This document shows, one piece after another, positions 15,919-23,317 of a DNA stretch of 64,000 bases. The position numbers and the translations under genes are program-made. The DNA lies in the NCBI GenBank assembly GCA_003669585.1, contig QWOQ01000007.1:1-64000 (forward strand). Direction: 5' to 3'. The notes beneath the pieces were generated by a model, which was not told the DNA's origin, did no database searches, and saw only the letters and a program-made list of their open reading frames with translations. Each line of letters begins with the position of its first letter. The first letter of the stretch is position 1. This DNA is from Planctomycetota bacterium (GTDB taxonomy: Bacteria; Planctomycetota; Planctomycetia; Pirellulales; UBA1268).

Positions 15919-18192
15919 TCATCGCGGTCCCGGAGGCAGGTGTTCAATGAGATAGCGGGCGATGAGCATTTGCACGTGGAGCGTGGTGCCCTTGCCTTCA
16001 GAGAGCCCGTGATCACGATTGGGATAGACGAAGTAGTCGAAGCGTTTGCCCAGTTCGATGAGTCGGTCCACCAGCCCTTCGGTAATCTCTATGTGCGTGT
16101 TGGTTTCGCCGGAGCCGGTGATGATCAGCAGGTCGCCGCGCAAGCCCTCGGCGTAGTTGATTGCCGATCCGGTACGGTAACCTTCGGGATTCTCCTTTGG
16201 TGTGCGCATGAAAATTTCCTGATACTCGGCGTTGTAATACTGCGCCTGAGGCTTCGGTACGACGGCGATGCCGACATGGTAGGTGTCTGGCTTGCGGAAC
16301 AGCGCGTTGAGCGTGTTCGAGCCGCCGCCGCTCCAGCCCCAGATGCCCACTCGCGAGAGGTCCACGAATGGACAGAGCCGCGCCAGTGTCTTCAAACCGG
16401 CGGCCTGCTCGTCGGTCGAGAGCGGCCCGAGACTGCCATACACCGATCTTCTCCACGCCGCGCCCTTGGGCCCCGGAGTGCCCCGGTTATCAATTGAGAC
16501 GACGAGATAGCCGAGGTCCGCCACTGCCCTGTGAAAGAGAGAGAATCCTTGCCCGCCGCGCCAGTCATCCAGCACCGTTTGATCGGCGGGCTCGCCATAG
16601 ACGAACACAAAGACCGGATACTTTTTCGCCGGATCAAATTCGCGTGGTTTGATCATCCAGGCATCCATCACCACGCCGTCGCCGATGTCGAGTTGGAGGA
16701 ACTCGGTAGGCCGCACGATGAGCGGCTTGATTCGGGCGGCCGCCGCCGCGTTGTCCTCGAGCATGCGCACGCTGCGGTGTTCCGGCAGTTCCACCAGGTC
16801 CGTGACCGGCGGCTGGTCGAAAGTGGACCATGTGTGAAACGCCCAACGGCTGTCGGGTGAAAACACATACTTGTGTGAGCCGGGTTGGTCCGGAGGCGTC
16901 AAGCGTTTGGGCGTGCCAGTTCCATCGAGGCGCGAGCGGTAGAGATAACGCTGGGTCGCGTTGGTCGGCGAGGCGTAGTAGTAATACCATCCGTTCTTCT
17001 CATCAATCTGGCCGGGCGCGATGAGGTCGCTGCCCGCTGCGGTGATCGGGGTCTGGCTCGCACCGTCGCGCGAGACGACGTAGGCGCGCCTCCAACCATC
17101 CCGCTCGCTGAAGATGACAAAGGTCTTGCTACCGCGAATCCACTCCAGGCCTCCGGGTTCCATATCGACCCAAGACACCACCCAGGCGGGATCGGTTGCC
17201 GCGTAGGCTTTGGTGATTGCGTCGGTGCGATGATTGGCGAGCATGACTTCCCGCGCATCACGGCCTCGGCTCAACTTATCGATCACCACTTCGTCGGACC
17301 TCCCGGCCCAGCTCAGTGAGTTGAGGTAAAAAGTTCCCGCTTCATCGGCCAACTCGATCCAGCGAGTGGGGCCACCATTCACGCCAACAACGCCGATGCG
17401 CAGCGTGGGGATCGGCCCACCGATCCGTCCAAATCGAGTCTCTTGGAACGTGCGATACGTCGGGTCGCCGGGCACCAGGACCGCCCGTTTCGGGACGGCG
17501 GAGGAATCGGACTGGACATAGGCGATCCACTTCCCGTCGGGACTCCAACTCGCGCTGCCGTTGTTGATCGCGTCAGAATCGCTGTCCTGGGTCAGCGGGG
17601 TGACCTGGCTGCTGGCGATGTCATACACGAGCAAGTCCGCGCCGCGCGAACCGAGCAGCCGCTCGCCATCCGGCGAAAATGCATTCGCCTCGAATCCCAC
17701 CCCGTCACCGGCCTTTACTGGAAACAAGTCGCCGGACTCCACCTCATACAGCCAGCGATCGCTGCCGCCAACCTCGTCCGTGTGCAGCAAGAACCGCTTC
17801 ACCGTTGGCGAGCAGACGAACCGATGGATTCTGAGCCGTTGGTTCGTGTCGGGCACGAGGAGTTTCTCTCTGGCAACCACGACACTGCGTTTGCCGCTGG
17901 CGGCATCGTAGTGTGCGATCTCCGGACCGGACTCGCCGTCGGTCGTCTCCAACTTCAGATAGCCCGAGCTATCTGGCAGCCAAGTGGCGTTAAAGGATCG
18001 CATGCGAAACTCGTCCGTTTCGTAGATCGCCTTGATCCGCGGCTCGACTTGGGACAACAAGCGGGCCATCGACTCCGCCGCGGTTTCGCCACGCACCTGA
18101 TTCTCCTTTGCGACAACAGCGGGAACGCCACCAAACGCTGAAACAAGCAGCGATAACATTGTCACACGCAGGAATAGGGTCGATGTTTGCAT
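15919..18192 (-). CDS. Prolyl-oligopeptidase family S9 (DPP-IV-like) serine peptidase
   Basis: The protein has 757 residues with an N-terminal signal peptide (LFLRVTMLSLLVSAFGGVPA). Residues about 50-500 form the DPP-IV-type beta-propeller (WLPDSSGYLKLETTD, SWSPDGKWIAYVQSD). The alpha/beta-hydrolase domain follows from about 510. The nucleophile elbow GWSGGG is near residue 620 and the His is in NRDHGLSEG near 727. At the position of the catalytic Asp, where DPP-IV has GTADDN, this protein has GSGETN, so Glu appears to replace Asp. Activity is possible but not assured. It would cleave peptides in the periplasm or outside. Its start lies two bases beyond the stop of the upstream esterase gene, so the two are probably co-transcribed. 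Confidence 0.85.
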   Translation of the reverse strand: MQTSTLFLRVTMLSLLVSAFGGVPAVVAKENQVRGETAAESMARLLSQVEPRIKAIYETDEFRMRSFNATWLPDSSGYLKLETTDGESGPEIAHYDAASGKRSVVVAREKLLVPDTNQRLRIHRFVCSPTVKRFLLHTDEVGGSDRWLYEVESGDLFPVKAGDGVGFEANAFSPDGERLLGSRGADLLVYDIASSQVTPLTQDSDSDAINNGSASWSPDGKWIAYVQSDSSAVPKRAVLVPGDPTYRTFQETRFGRIGGPIPTLRIGVVGVNGGPTRWIELADEAGTFYLNSLSWAGRSDEVVIDKLSRGRDAREVMLANHRTDAITKAYAATDPAWVVSWVDMEPGGLEWIRGSKTFVIFSERDGWRRAYVVSRDGASQTPITAAGSDLIAPGQIDEKNGWYYYYASPTNATQRYLYRSRLDGTGTPKRLTPPDQPGSHKYVFSPDSRWAFHTWSTFDQPPVTDLVELPEHRSVRMLEDNAAAAARIKPLIVRPTEFLQLDIGDGVVMDAWMIKPREFDPAKKYPVFVFVYGEPADQTVLDDWRGGQGFSLFHRAVADLGYLVVSIDNRGTPGPKGAAWRRSVYGSLGPLSTDEQAAGLKTLARLCPFVDLSRVGIWGWSGGGSNTLNALFRKPDTYHVGIAVVPKPQAQYYNAEYQEIFMRTPKENPEGYRTGSAINYAEGLRGDLLIITGSGETNTHIEITEGLVDRLIELGKRFDYFVYPNRDHGLSEGKGTTLHVQMLIARYLIEHLPPGPR

Positions 18193-18194
18193 CT

Positions 18195-19325
18195 CTATTT
18201 CATCTCTTTCAGTAGCTCAACCATCGCGTTGCCCATCGCTTCGCCGACATCCATATAGACTTCGGCTTTGCCGCCGTAGTGGCCGTTGCCGCTGCCGCCT
18301 TGCGCAATGTCATGGGTGTAGATGGTCGCGACGTTGCCTTTGAACTCGGGATATTTGCCCGCGGTGCCGTCCACGGCGAGATGCGCTTCGAGAATCTGAT
18401 TACCAAGTCCGGTGCCACCCTTTACGGATTCCCCCATGGTGGCAAGCACAAATTTAGCATTTGGAGCATCGAAGTCCTTGCGCAGTTGTTTGATGAAACG
18501 CACTAGATTTTTTTCGTAGAGAGCGGCGTGTCCGGGATTGCCCGCGTCTTTTTCACCCTGCCAGAAGAAGAATCCTGCGACTTCATACTTCGTTGCGTCG
18601 GGGTAATATTTGGCAAGATCTGCAAGCACCTTCTTGGCATCTGAGGTGTCATCGTCCCATTGCTTGCCTGCATACCATTGGATGGGCTTACCGCTCTTAT
18701 CAACCCAAGGGGCAGGTTCTGTCTTGAGGCCCTCCGCAGGGTCCATTTCCCATGACTCGGGTTTGTCTTTGTATCCTGCATATACCATCTTTTTTTCCAC
18801 GCCCGTCTTATCTTTGATGACAAACTCGAAACGCTCGCTGCCTGGCGGGAGAAGATCCCAGCTCAGGCTGCGATTGCCTATGCAACTCTTAAGTATCATC
18901 ACGGGGGCATCGATGGAATTCCCTACGACATGTCCAATTCCGAATTCAGGTCCGATAGTGCCACTTTTAACAGCCATCCATTCATTATTGAGCAGACCTC
19001 TGCCTTGCATCATGCGAACAAAGCGGACGTCGTTGCGTTGGGTCCACTTGCCTGCATCATCTACGAGGTAGGAATATTTGTTTTTGGTCTTCACTGCATT
19101 CTCGAGTGAGCTATCAGTGCCCGCAATCTTTCCGAGACCAACCATGTTGGATTGCCCAAGCAGGATAAATACCTGTATGGGCTTGGTCATATCCGCAGGC
19201 TTGCCGTCCGGCTTCGGGATTGCCTGCTCCGCTGCAAAGACGGTGGCAAATGACGACAGGGCGAGCGCCGTGATCGCGATGAATAACAGGGCAAAAGGTC
19301 TGCGGGTGATGTGATTCAGTTTCAT
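18195..19325 (-). CDS. SGNH-type carbohydrate esterase (CE6 / sialate O-acetylesterase-like)
   Basis: ATG 19325 is chosen over 19358 because it has a ribosome site (AAGG, 7 bases upstream) and starts a signal peptide (FALLFIAITALALSSFATVFA). The protein has 376 residues. The SGNH block I is VFILLGQSNMVGLG near residue 37, with the Ser nucleophile in GQSNM. The central FFWQGEKDAG segment and a C-terminal NGHYGGKAEVYMDVG segment with the likely catalytic His complete the fold. Family members remove acetyl groups from xylan or sialic acids. It is the last of three such esterases in tandem and shares its leader and first codons with the neighbouring lipoprotein gene, although the mature proteins are unrelated. 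Confidence 0.82.
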   Translation of the reverse strand: MKLNHITRRPFALLFIAITALALSSFATVFAAEQAIPKPDGKPADMTKPIQVFILLGQSNMVGLGKIAGTDSSLENAVKTKNKYSYLVDDAGKWTQRNDVRFVRMMQGRGLLNNEWMAVKSGTIGPEFGIGHVVGNSIDAPVMILKSCIGNRSLSWDLLPPGSERFEFVIKDKTGVEKKMVYAGYKDKPESWEMDPAEGLKTEPAPWVDKSGKPIQWYAGKQWDDDTSDAKKVLADLAKYYPDATKYEVAGFFFWQGEKDAGNPGHAALYEKNLVRFIKQLRKDFDAPNAKFVLATMGESVKGGTGLGNQILEAHLAVDGTAGKYPEFKGNVATIYTHDIAQGGSGNGHYGGKAEVYMDVGEAMGNAMVELLKEMK

Positions 19326-19347
19326 TTTGGCGCCTTGTTTGTATTGC

Positions 19348-19385
19348 GAGGCCGTCAAATGGACCTGACCCCTTTTCCTACTCAG
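19348..19385 (-). repeat. Intercistronic repeat, copy 1 (GGGGTCAGGTCCATTTGAC)
   Basis: Read on the - strand it is CTGAGTAGGAAAAGGGG followed by TCAGGTCCATTTGACGGCCTC. It overlaps the stop codon of the lipoprotein gene and ends 22 bases before the esterase start at 19325. It is nearly identical to 21076-21113 and, over its core, to 20013-20041. The GGGGTCAGGTCC core resembles short dispersed repeats I associate with REP-like elements, but no RAYT transposase lies nearby. Confidence 0.85.
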
Positions 19386-19990
19386 TCTCTAAACAAATAG
19401 AACGCTTTGCCTGTCTTTGGTGAAACAACGACAAGGCACATACCACGGTAAGAACCGTAAGCATAATAATTGCCGGGCGTGGAAATAGCCGTCTGAAAGG
19501 AATCAGCATAGTCAGGTGATATCGATGAGATAAATTCATCATTGCCATCATCATTTTCGTAAGATTTATAGAAAGTTGCGATGGAAGGTTCCCACCCCTT
19601 CTTCTCGAAACGTTGCTCGTCCTCATATCGCAGCCATCTCGCCGCCTTAGAGACGGGTGTCGCAAGCCAATTAACAAAAGGTCCACTGAATGCTGTCTTG
19701 TCGGGAGCTTTCTTCCCCAGCGCTGAGGGCAGGGAATTGAGGTAGGTTAGACCTTGATCCGCAATCGTTGCGGAGACTTCCTTTGGGAGTTCGTAGACAG
19801 TAAAGGAATGATTTCCCCCTCCCGGTCCCATCAAGTGTGTTACTTTTTTTTGATGTAGCACTCGCGTCAGTTTGAACTCCGTTGGAAGCGACTCATTGTT
19901 TGAGCAACCAACAATCGCCGTGAGCGCGAGCGCCGCTAGCGTGACGAATGACAGAGCAAAAGCACTGCGTGTGGTGTGATTCTGTTTCAT
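19382..19990 (-). CDS. Predicted lipoprotein of unknown function
   Basis: ATG 19990 is chosen because AAGGAG stands 5 bases upstream; the frame opens 11 codons earlier without a site. The 202-residue protein starts with a lipoprotein signal (FALSFVTLAALALTAIVGC, Cys at about 33), so it should be anchored to a membrane. The mature part has no motif I recognise; it is mixed and polar, with SGPFVNWLATPVSKAARW and YGSYRGMCLVVVSP as notable stretches. The first 20 codons are close to those of the esterase at 18195-19325, indicating that a promoter/leader/signal segment was duplicated in front of a different gene. It lies inside the esterase array and is likely co-transcribed with it. Confidence 0.65.
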   Translation of the reverse strand: MKQNHTTRSAFALSFVTLAALALTAIVGCSNNESLPTEFKLTRVLHQKKVTHLMGPGGGNHSFTVYELPKEVSATIADQGLTYLNSLPSALGKKAPDKTAFSGPFVNWLATPVSKAARWLRYEDEQRFEKKGWEPSIATFYKSYENDDGNDEFISSISPDYADSFQTAISTPGNYYAYGSYRGMCLVVVSPKTGKAFYLFRD

Positions 19991-20012
19991 TTTGGCTCCT
20001 TGTTTGTATTGC

Positions 20013-20041
20013 GAGGCCGTCAAATGGACCTGACCCCTTTT
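20013..20041 (-). repeat. Intercistronic repeat, copy 2
   Basis: The core AAAAGGGGTCAGGTCCATTT and the following GACGGCCTC match copies 1 and 3. The left extension (CTGAGTAGG) is absent here. It sits between the stop of the 325-residue esterase (20059) and the lipoprotein start (19990). The leader after it (GCAATACAAACAAGG) is shared with copy 1. Confidence 0.85.
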
Positions 20042-20058
20042 ACTCCAACGTAAAAGGA

Positions 20059-21036
20059 TTACTTCAACAGGCTCTTCATGCCCTCACCGCACGCTTCGCC
20101 GATCAGAAAGTAACTCTCCGCATTGGCGAACCAGTGGTGACCATGGGTGGGACAGGGCGAGAGTTCTGCTGGGCGGGCAAAATCGGTAGTCTTGACGAAT
20201 AGAGCGTTCTTGATCTGCTTGGTTCCTTCTTCCTGCGCCTTTCTGAATTCAAACATCGCGCCCTCGGTCACCGGTCCGCCATTGCCAAGCTGGCCCACAA
20301 CCACCGGCATATTTGGCACATTGAATTCCTTGCGGAGATCGCTGACCAAATTGACGAGAAGCTGCGCATATTCGGGTATCGCCTGTGGGGTGACCATATC
20401 GTTAAAGCCCTGCTGCCAGTAAAAACCCGCGATTTCATATTTCTGATCCCCGAGATCCGCCAAGGCGGCGCGAACTTCTTTCACCATTTGGCGATAAGAC
20501 TGCCCAACATCCTCCGGTTTTGGCCAGTTGCCGGTGTCATAGGCCGGCTTGCCGGAACTTGGCGAACGGAAATGCCCGTGCAGGCTGTGCCCGCCCCATG
20601 CAGTCTTGATCAACAGCACCGGCTCTTCGTAGAAGTCGCCCAGAACAAAACCGAACCCAAGCTCGGGTCCCATGTGCCTTCTTGATCCGTCTGCGGCATA
20701 GCCGGTGTAGCCCACCGTGAGGCCACCCTTCAGGAGCTTGTCGCCGCCCACCTTGAATGACACCTGCACATCATCCCGGACGACCCATTCACCTTTCTCG
20801 TTCTTGAGCTTCTTCATCCTGTCGGCGCTCTTCGAATTCGCCATCGACCAGACCAGGTTGCCCTTGCCTTCGTTGTAATCATGATCAACCGAGCCTTGCC
20901 CTTCCATGTTGGATTGACCGGCGAGGATGAAGACCTTGATCGGATTCGCTTCGGCGCTGGCAGCAGCAAAGAGTGTCGTGATGAGTAATGTGGCGATGTA
21001 TTTCATTTTGATGTGCCTGAAGGTGTTCTGTTTCAT
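20059..21036 (-). CDS. SGNH-type carbohydrate esterase (CE6 / sialate O-acetylesterase-like)
   Basis: ATG 21036 has AAGGA 6 bases upstream; an inner ATG at codon 11 is a weaker alternative. The 325-residue protein has a signal peptide (YIATLLITTLFAAASAEA). Block I is IKVFILAGQSNMEGQG near residue 32. The middle has GFYWQQGFNDMV, and the C-terminal segment THGHHWFANAESYFLIGEA provides the likely His. The first 45 codons are almost identical to those of the larger esterase upstream (21120-23273), and the proteins diverge afterwards, so the pair derives from duplication. The predicted role is deacetylation of a glycan outside the cytoplasm. It is in a - strand array with shared intercistronic repeats. 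Confidence 0.83.
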   Translation of the reverse strand: MKQNTFRHIKMKYIATLLITTLFAAASAEANPIKVFILAGQSNMEGQGSVDHDYNEGKGNLVWSMANSKSADRMKKLKNEKGEWVVRDDVQVSFKVGGDKLLKGGLTVGYTGYAADGSRRHMGPELGFGFVLGDFYEEPVLLIKTAWGGHSLHGHFRSPSSGKPAYDTGNWPKPEDVGQSYRQMVKEVRAALADLGDQKYEIAGFYWQQGFNDMVTPQAIPEYAQLLVNLVSDLRKEFNVPNMPVVVGQLGNGGPVTEGAMFEFRKAQEEGTKQIKNALFVKTTDFARPAELSPCPTHGHHWFANAESYFLIGEACGEGMKSLLK

Positions 21037-21075
21037 TGTTAATCCTTGTTTGTGTTTGTTTTGCTCGGTGGTTCT

Positions 21076-21113
21076 GAGGCCGTCAAATGGACCTGACCCC
21101 TTTTCCTACTCAG
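21076..21113 (-). repeat. Intercistronic repeat, copy 3
   Basis: This copy has the full form CTGAGTAGGAAAAGGGG followed by TCAGGTCCATTTGACGGCCTC, and begins six bases after the stop codon of the 733-frame esterase. It matches copy 1 at all but about one of 38 positions. It precedes the leader of the 325-residue esterase. Confidence 0.85.
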
Positions 21114-21119
21114 CGAGGT

Positions 21120-23273
21120 TTATTTCTTCCTGAAGAGCGTTTTCCCGCCGCCTAACGTATTCGTGCCGTCCGCGATCTTCCCGAACTCCTCGTATCCAGG
21201 AGCCGTCGGTTTGTACGGAAACACCTCAACTGTCCCTTTTCCGAAAGCCATTGGGTTGTTGACGACTAGATCAACCGTCTTCACCTTGAACTTGGAGTCT
21301 CTTGCATATTTCACTTTGGCAACAAAGTAGTGATGGCTCGCGTCGCTACCGACATAGTCGTAACCGAGAAATGTCGGTGACGAGTTTACGATGAAAAGTT
21401 GATTAAGATTCGTCTTCGATCCGTCGGCTGCGGCAAAGTCATCAGCGCACCCGGTCAGGCCCAATGCGATCAAGGCCTCTGCAAATGCTTTGCCCATCTG
21501 GGCAAAGATCTTCGCACTGCCCAAATAGTGGTAACCGCCATTGGAAGAGCCTTTGAGGGCCTCCCTGTCTTTGGGCGAAAGGACTTCCTCCAAGGCGAGG
21601 TCGAGCTTCTCCTGGTCTGCTTTGGTGATACCCTCAATCCGCAGATCTATCGCGGCATAATGTTCTGGGGAGTTAAGGTCATATTGGTCATTGGCATAGG
21701 CCGCCAATACGTTCTTCCCCTTCTTCAAATGCTTGATCTGTTCTTTTCCAAGGACGATGGAACCGTATTGCGGCTTGTCCTGCCACCAGATGTAGGTGTG
21801 TATCTTTTGTCCGTTCAAATAAATGTGGAATCCTTGTCTCGCCAAAACCGCGATGCGATACGAATCAAAGTTGAGGTCTTCGACTTCAAACTTTGTGCGC
21901 ATCAGCAGGAATTCGCCATCTCCCCATGTTGAGGGGGATTTGTCCAAGGTGATTCCGCTGTGTTTCCAAACGCCCTTTCCGATGGGGGCCTTGCCGGATG
22001 CCCACTTGCTGTCATCGAAGTCGGGCATGTACCAATTTTCCATCCCGGCTGGCAGCGTGATGTCACGGAATCGCCTGCCGTCATATTTTTGCAGCGTGTC
22101 TTTCTTCTCAGTGGCATTAATCGTAGCGAAGCGCCAGATCCGGTCCTCTGGCAGAGGTTTGCCAACTGGCTTCCAGTAATTCTCCCATTTCCAATCCTTG
22201 TCGAAAGTGCCATCTGCCTTCAATGTGTGAGCGGTCCCGACGATATTGTTGTATTCACCCTGCTTGGGTTGTGCGGCGGCAATGGCATCATCCCAGAAGG
22301 GAGCGGTCTCAACGGCAACCACATTGCCCTTGAACTCGGGCATGTCGGCCGGTGCGGCCATGGCCTTGCGGAAATTCACATTTTTGCTCTCACCGTCGAC
22401 TCCCAGCACGCCGATCACGAATGGCATCTTCGGGGCCGAAAGATCGTTGCGCACGTCCCGAATGAAGTGTGCCAGCAGGCGCGAGTATTCTTCGTATTTT
22501 CCAGGTTGGTCGGGGCCGGGATACGTAGTCCCATCGACCAGATCGTTAAAACCCTGAAGCCAGACAAAACCGGCCACTTCATAGCCAGCCTTCTCGTCAT
22601 ATTCCGGACAGACCCGCTTGGGATCTGCCAGCACCTTTTTAACATGTTCGATCATCATTCGGTAAAACACACCCGAGGCGGCATTCTTGTCATCCTGCCA
22701 TTTTTTCCGGTCTTCAGCTTTAGGAATCCCGTGGGCACCCTGGGGATGCTTGTCCCACAATTCCTGGATCTCCTTGGGCAGCTTGTATTGCCCGGCACTG
22801 GGCGGACGGAATTCGGTGTTGAGTGACCTGCCGCCCCAGGCGGTCTTGATAATCAGGATCGGCTCCTTCAGCTCTTTCTCCATAGAGATGCCGAACGTGA
22901 ACTCGGGACCAATCTTGCCGCCATCCTTGGTCGGTTGATCTCCGCGTGCGCCAAAGCCGGCGGTCAATTTCCCCAGCCCCTCGCCATTTGCACTGCCATC
23001 ATAAGGACCGGTCAAATAGGACATCCAGACTTTGTCACATACCCGAGGGGTTCCATCGGGACTGCGCATCTCCTTAAGAATGGGCGCCGTCAGTGGATCC
23101 TTGCCGATGTAGTCAAAAGTGCGAACCTCCGCATGCCCCTCCATGTTCGACTGCCCGGCGAGGATGAAGACCTTGAGGGGTTTCGCTTCCGCGCCGGTGG
23201 CGGCAAAGAGTGTCGTGATGAGTAATGTGGCGATGTATTTCATTATGACGTGCCCGAAGGTGTTCTGTTTCAT
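21120..23273 (-). CDS. Large SGNH-type esterase with an internal beta-sandwich insertion and a C-terminal extension
   Basis: ATG 23273 has AAGGA 6 bases upstream, so it is preferred to GTG 23321; this gives 717 residues and a signal peptide (YIATLLITTLFAATGAEA). Block I is KVFILAGQSNMEGHA and the middle block GFVWLQGFNDLVDG, as in the smaller paralogues. The block that should close the SGNH fold (NGGYHYLGSAKIFAQMG) occurs only some 250 residues later than expected. The intervening part, about 350-580, reads as a galactose-binding-like beta-sandwich (WYMPDFDDSKWASG, GFHIYLNGQKIHTY, NVLAAYANDQYD). A further 110-residue domain of unknown type ends the protein. The inserted module probably binds sugar. 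It follows the DUF6288-like gene in the same direction with a 44-base gap. Confidence 0.8.
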   Translation of the reverse strand: MKQNTFGHVIMKYIATLLITTLFAATGAEAKPLKVFILAGQSNMEGHAEVRTFDYIGKDPLTAPILKEMRSPDGTPRVCDKVWMSYLTGPYDGSANGEGLGKLTAGFGARGDQPTKDGGKIGPEFTFGISMEKELKEPILIIKTAWGGRSLNTEFRPPSAGQYKLPKEIQELWDKHPQGAHGIPKAEDRKKWQDDKNAASGVFYRMMIEHVKKVLADPKRVCPEYDEKAGYEVAGFVWLQGFNDLVDGTTYPGPDQPGKYEEYSRLLAHFIRDVRNDLSAPKMPFVIGVLGVDGESKNVNFRKAMAAPADMPEFKGNVVAVETAPFWDDAIAAAQPKQGEYNNIVGTAHTLKADGTFDKDWKWENYWKPVGKPLPEDRIWRFATINATEKKDTLQKYDGRRFRDITLPAGMENWYMPDFDDSKWASGKAPIGKGVWKHSGITLDKSPSTWGDGEFLLMRTKFEVEDLNFDSYRIAVLARQGFHIYLNGQKIHTYIWWQDKPQYGSIVLGKEQIKHLKKGKNVLAAYANDQYDLNSPEHYAAIDLRIEGITKADQEKLDLALEEVLSPKDREALKGSSNGGYHYLGSAKIFAQMGKAFAEALIALGLTGCADDFAAADGSKTNLNQLFIVNSSPTFLGYDYVGSDASHHYFVAKVKYARDSKFKVKTVDLVVNNPMAFGKGTVEVFPYKPTAPGYEEFGKIADGTNTLGGGKTLFRKK

Positions 23274-23317
23274 CGTTGTTCCTTGTTTGTGTTTGTTTTG
23301 CTCGGTGATTCTGATTT

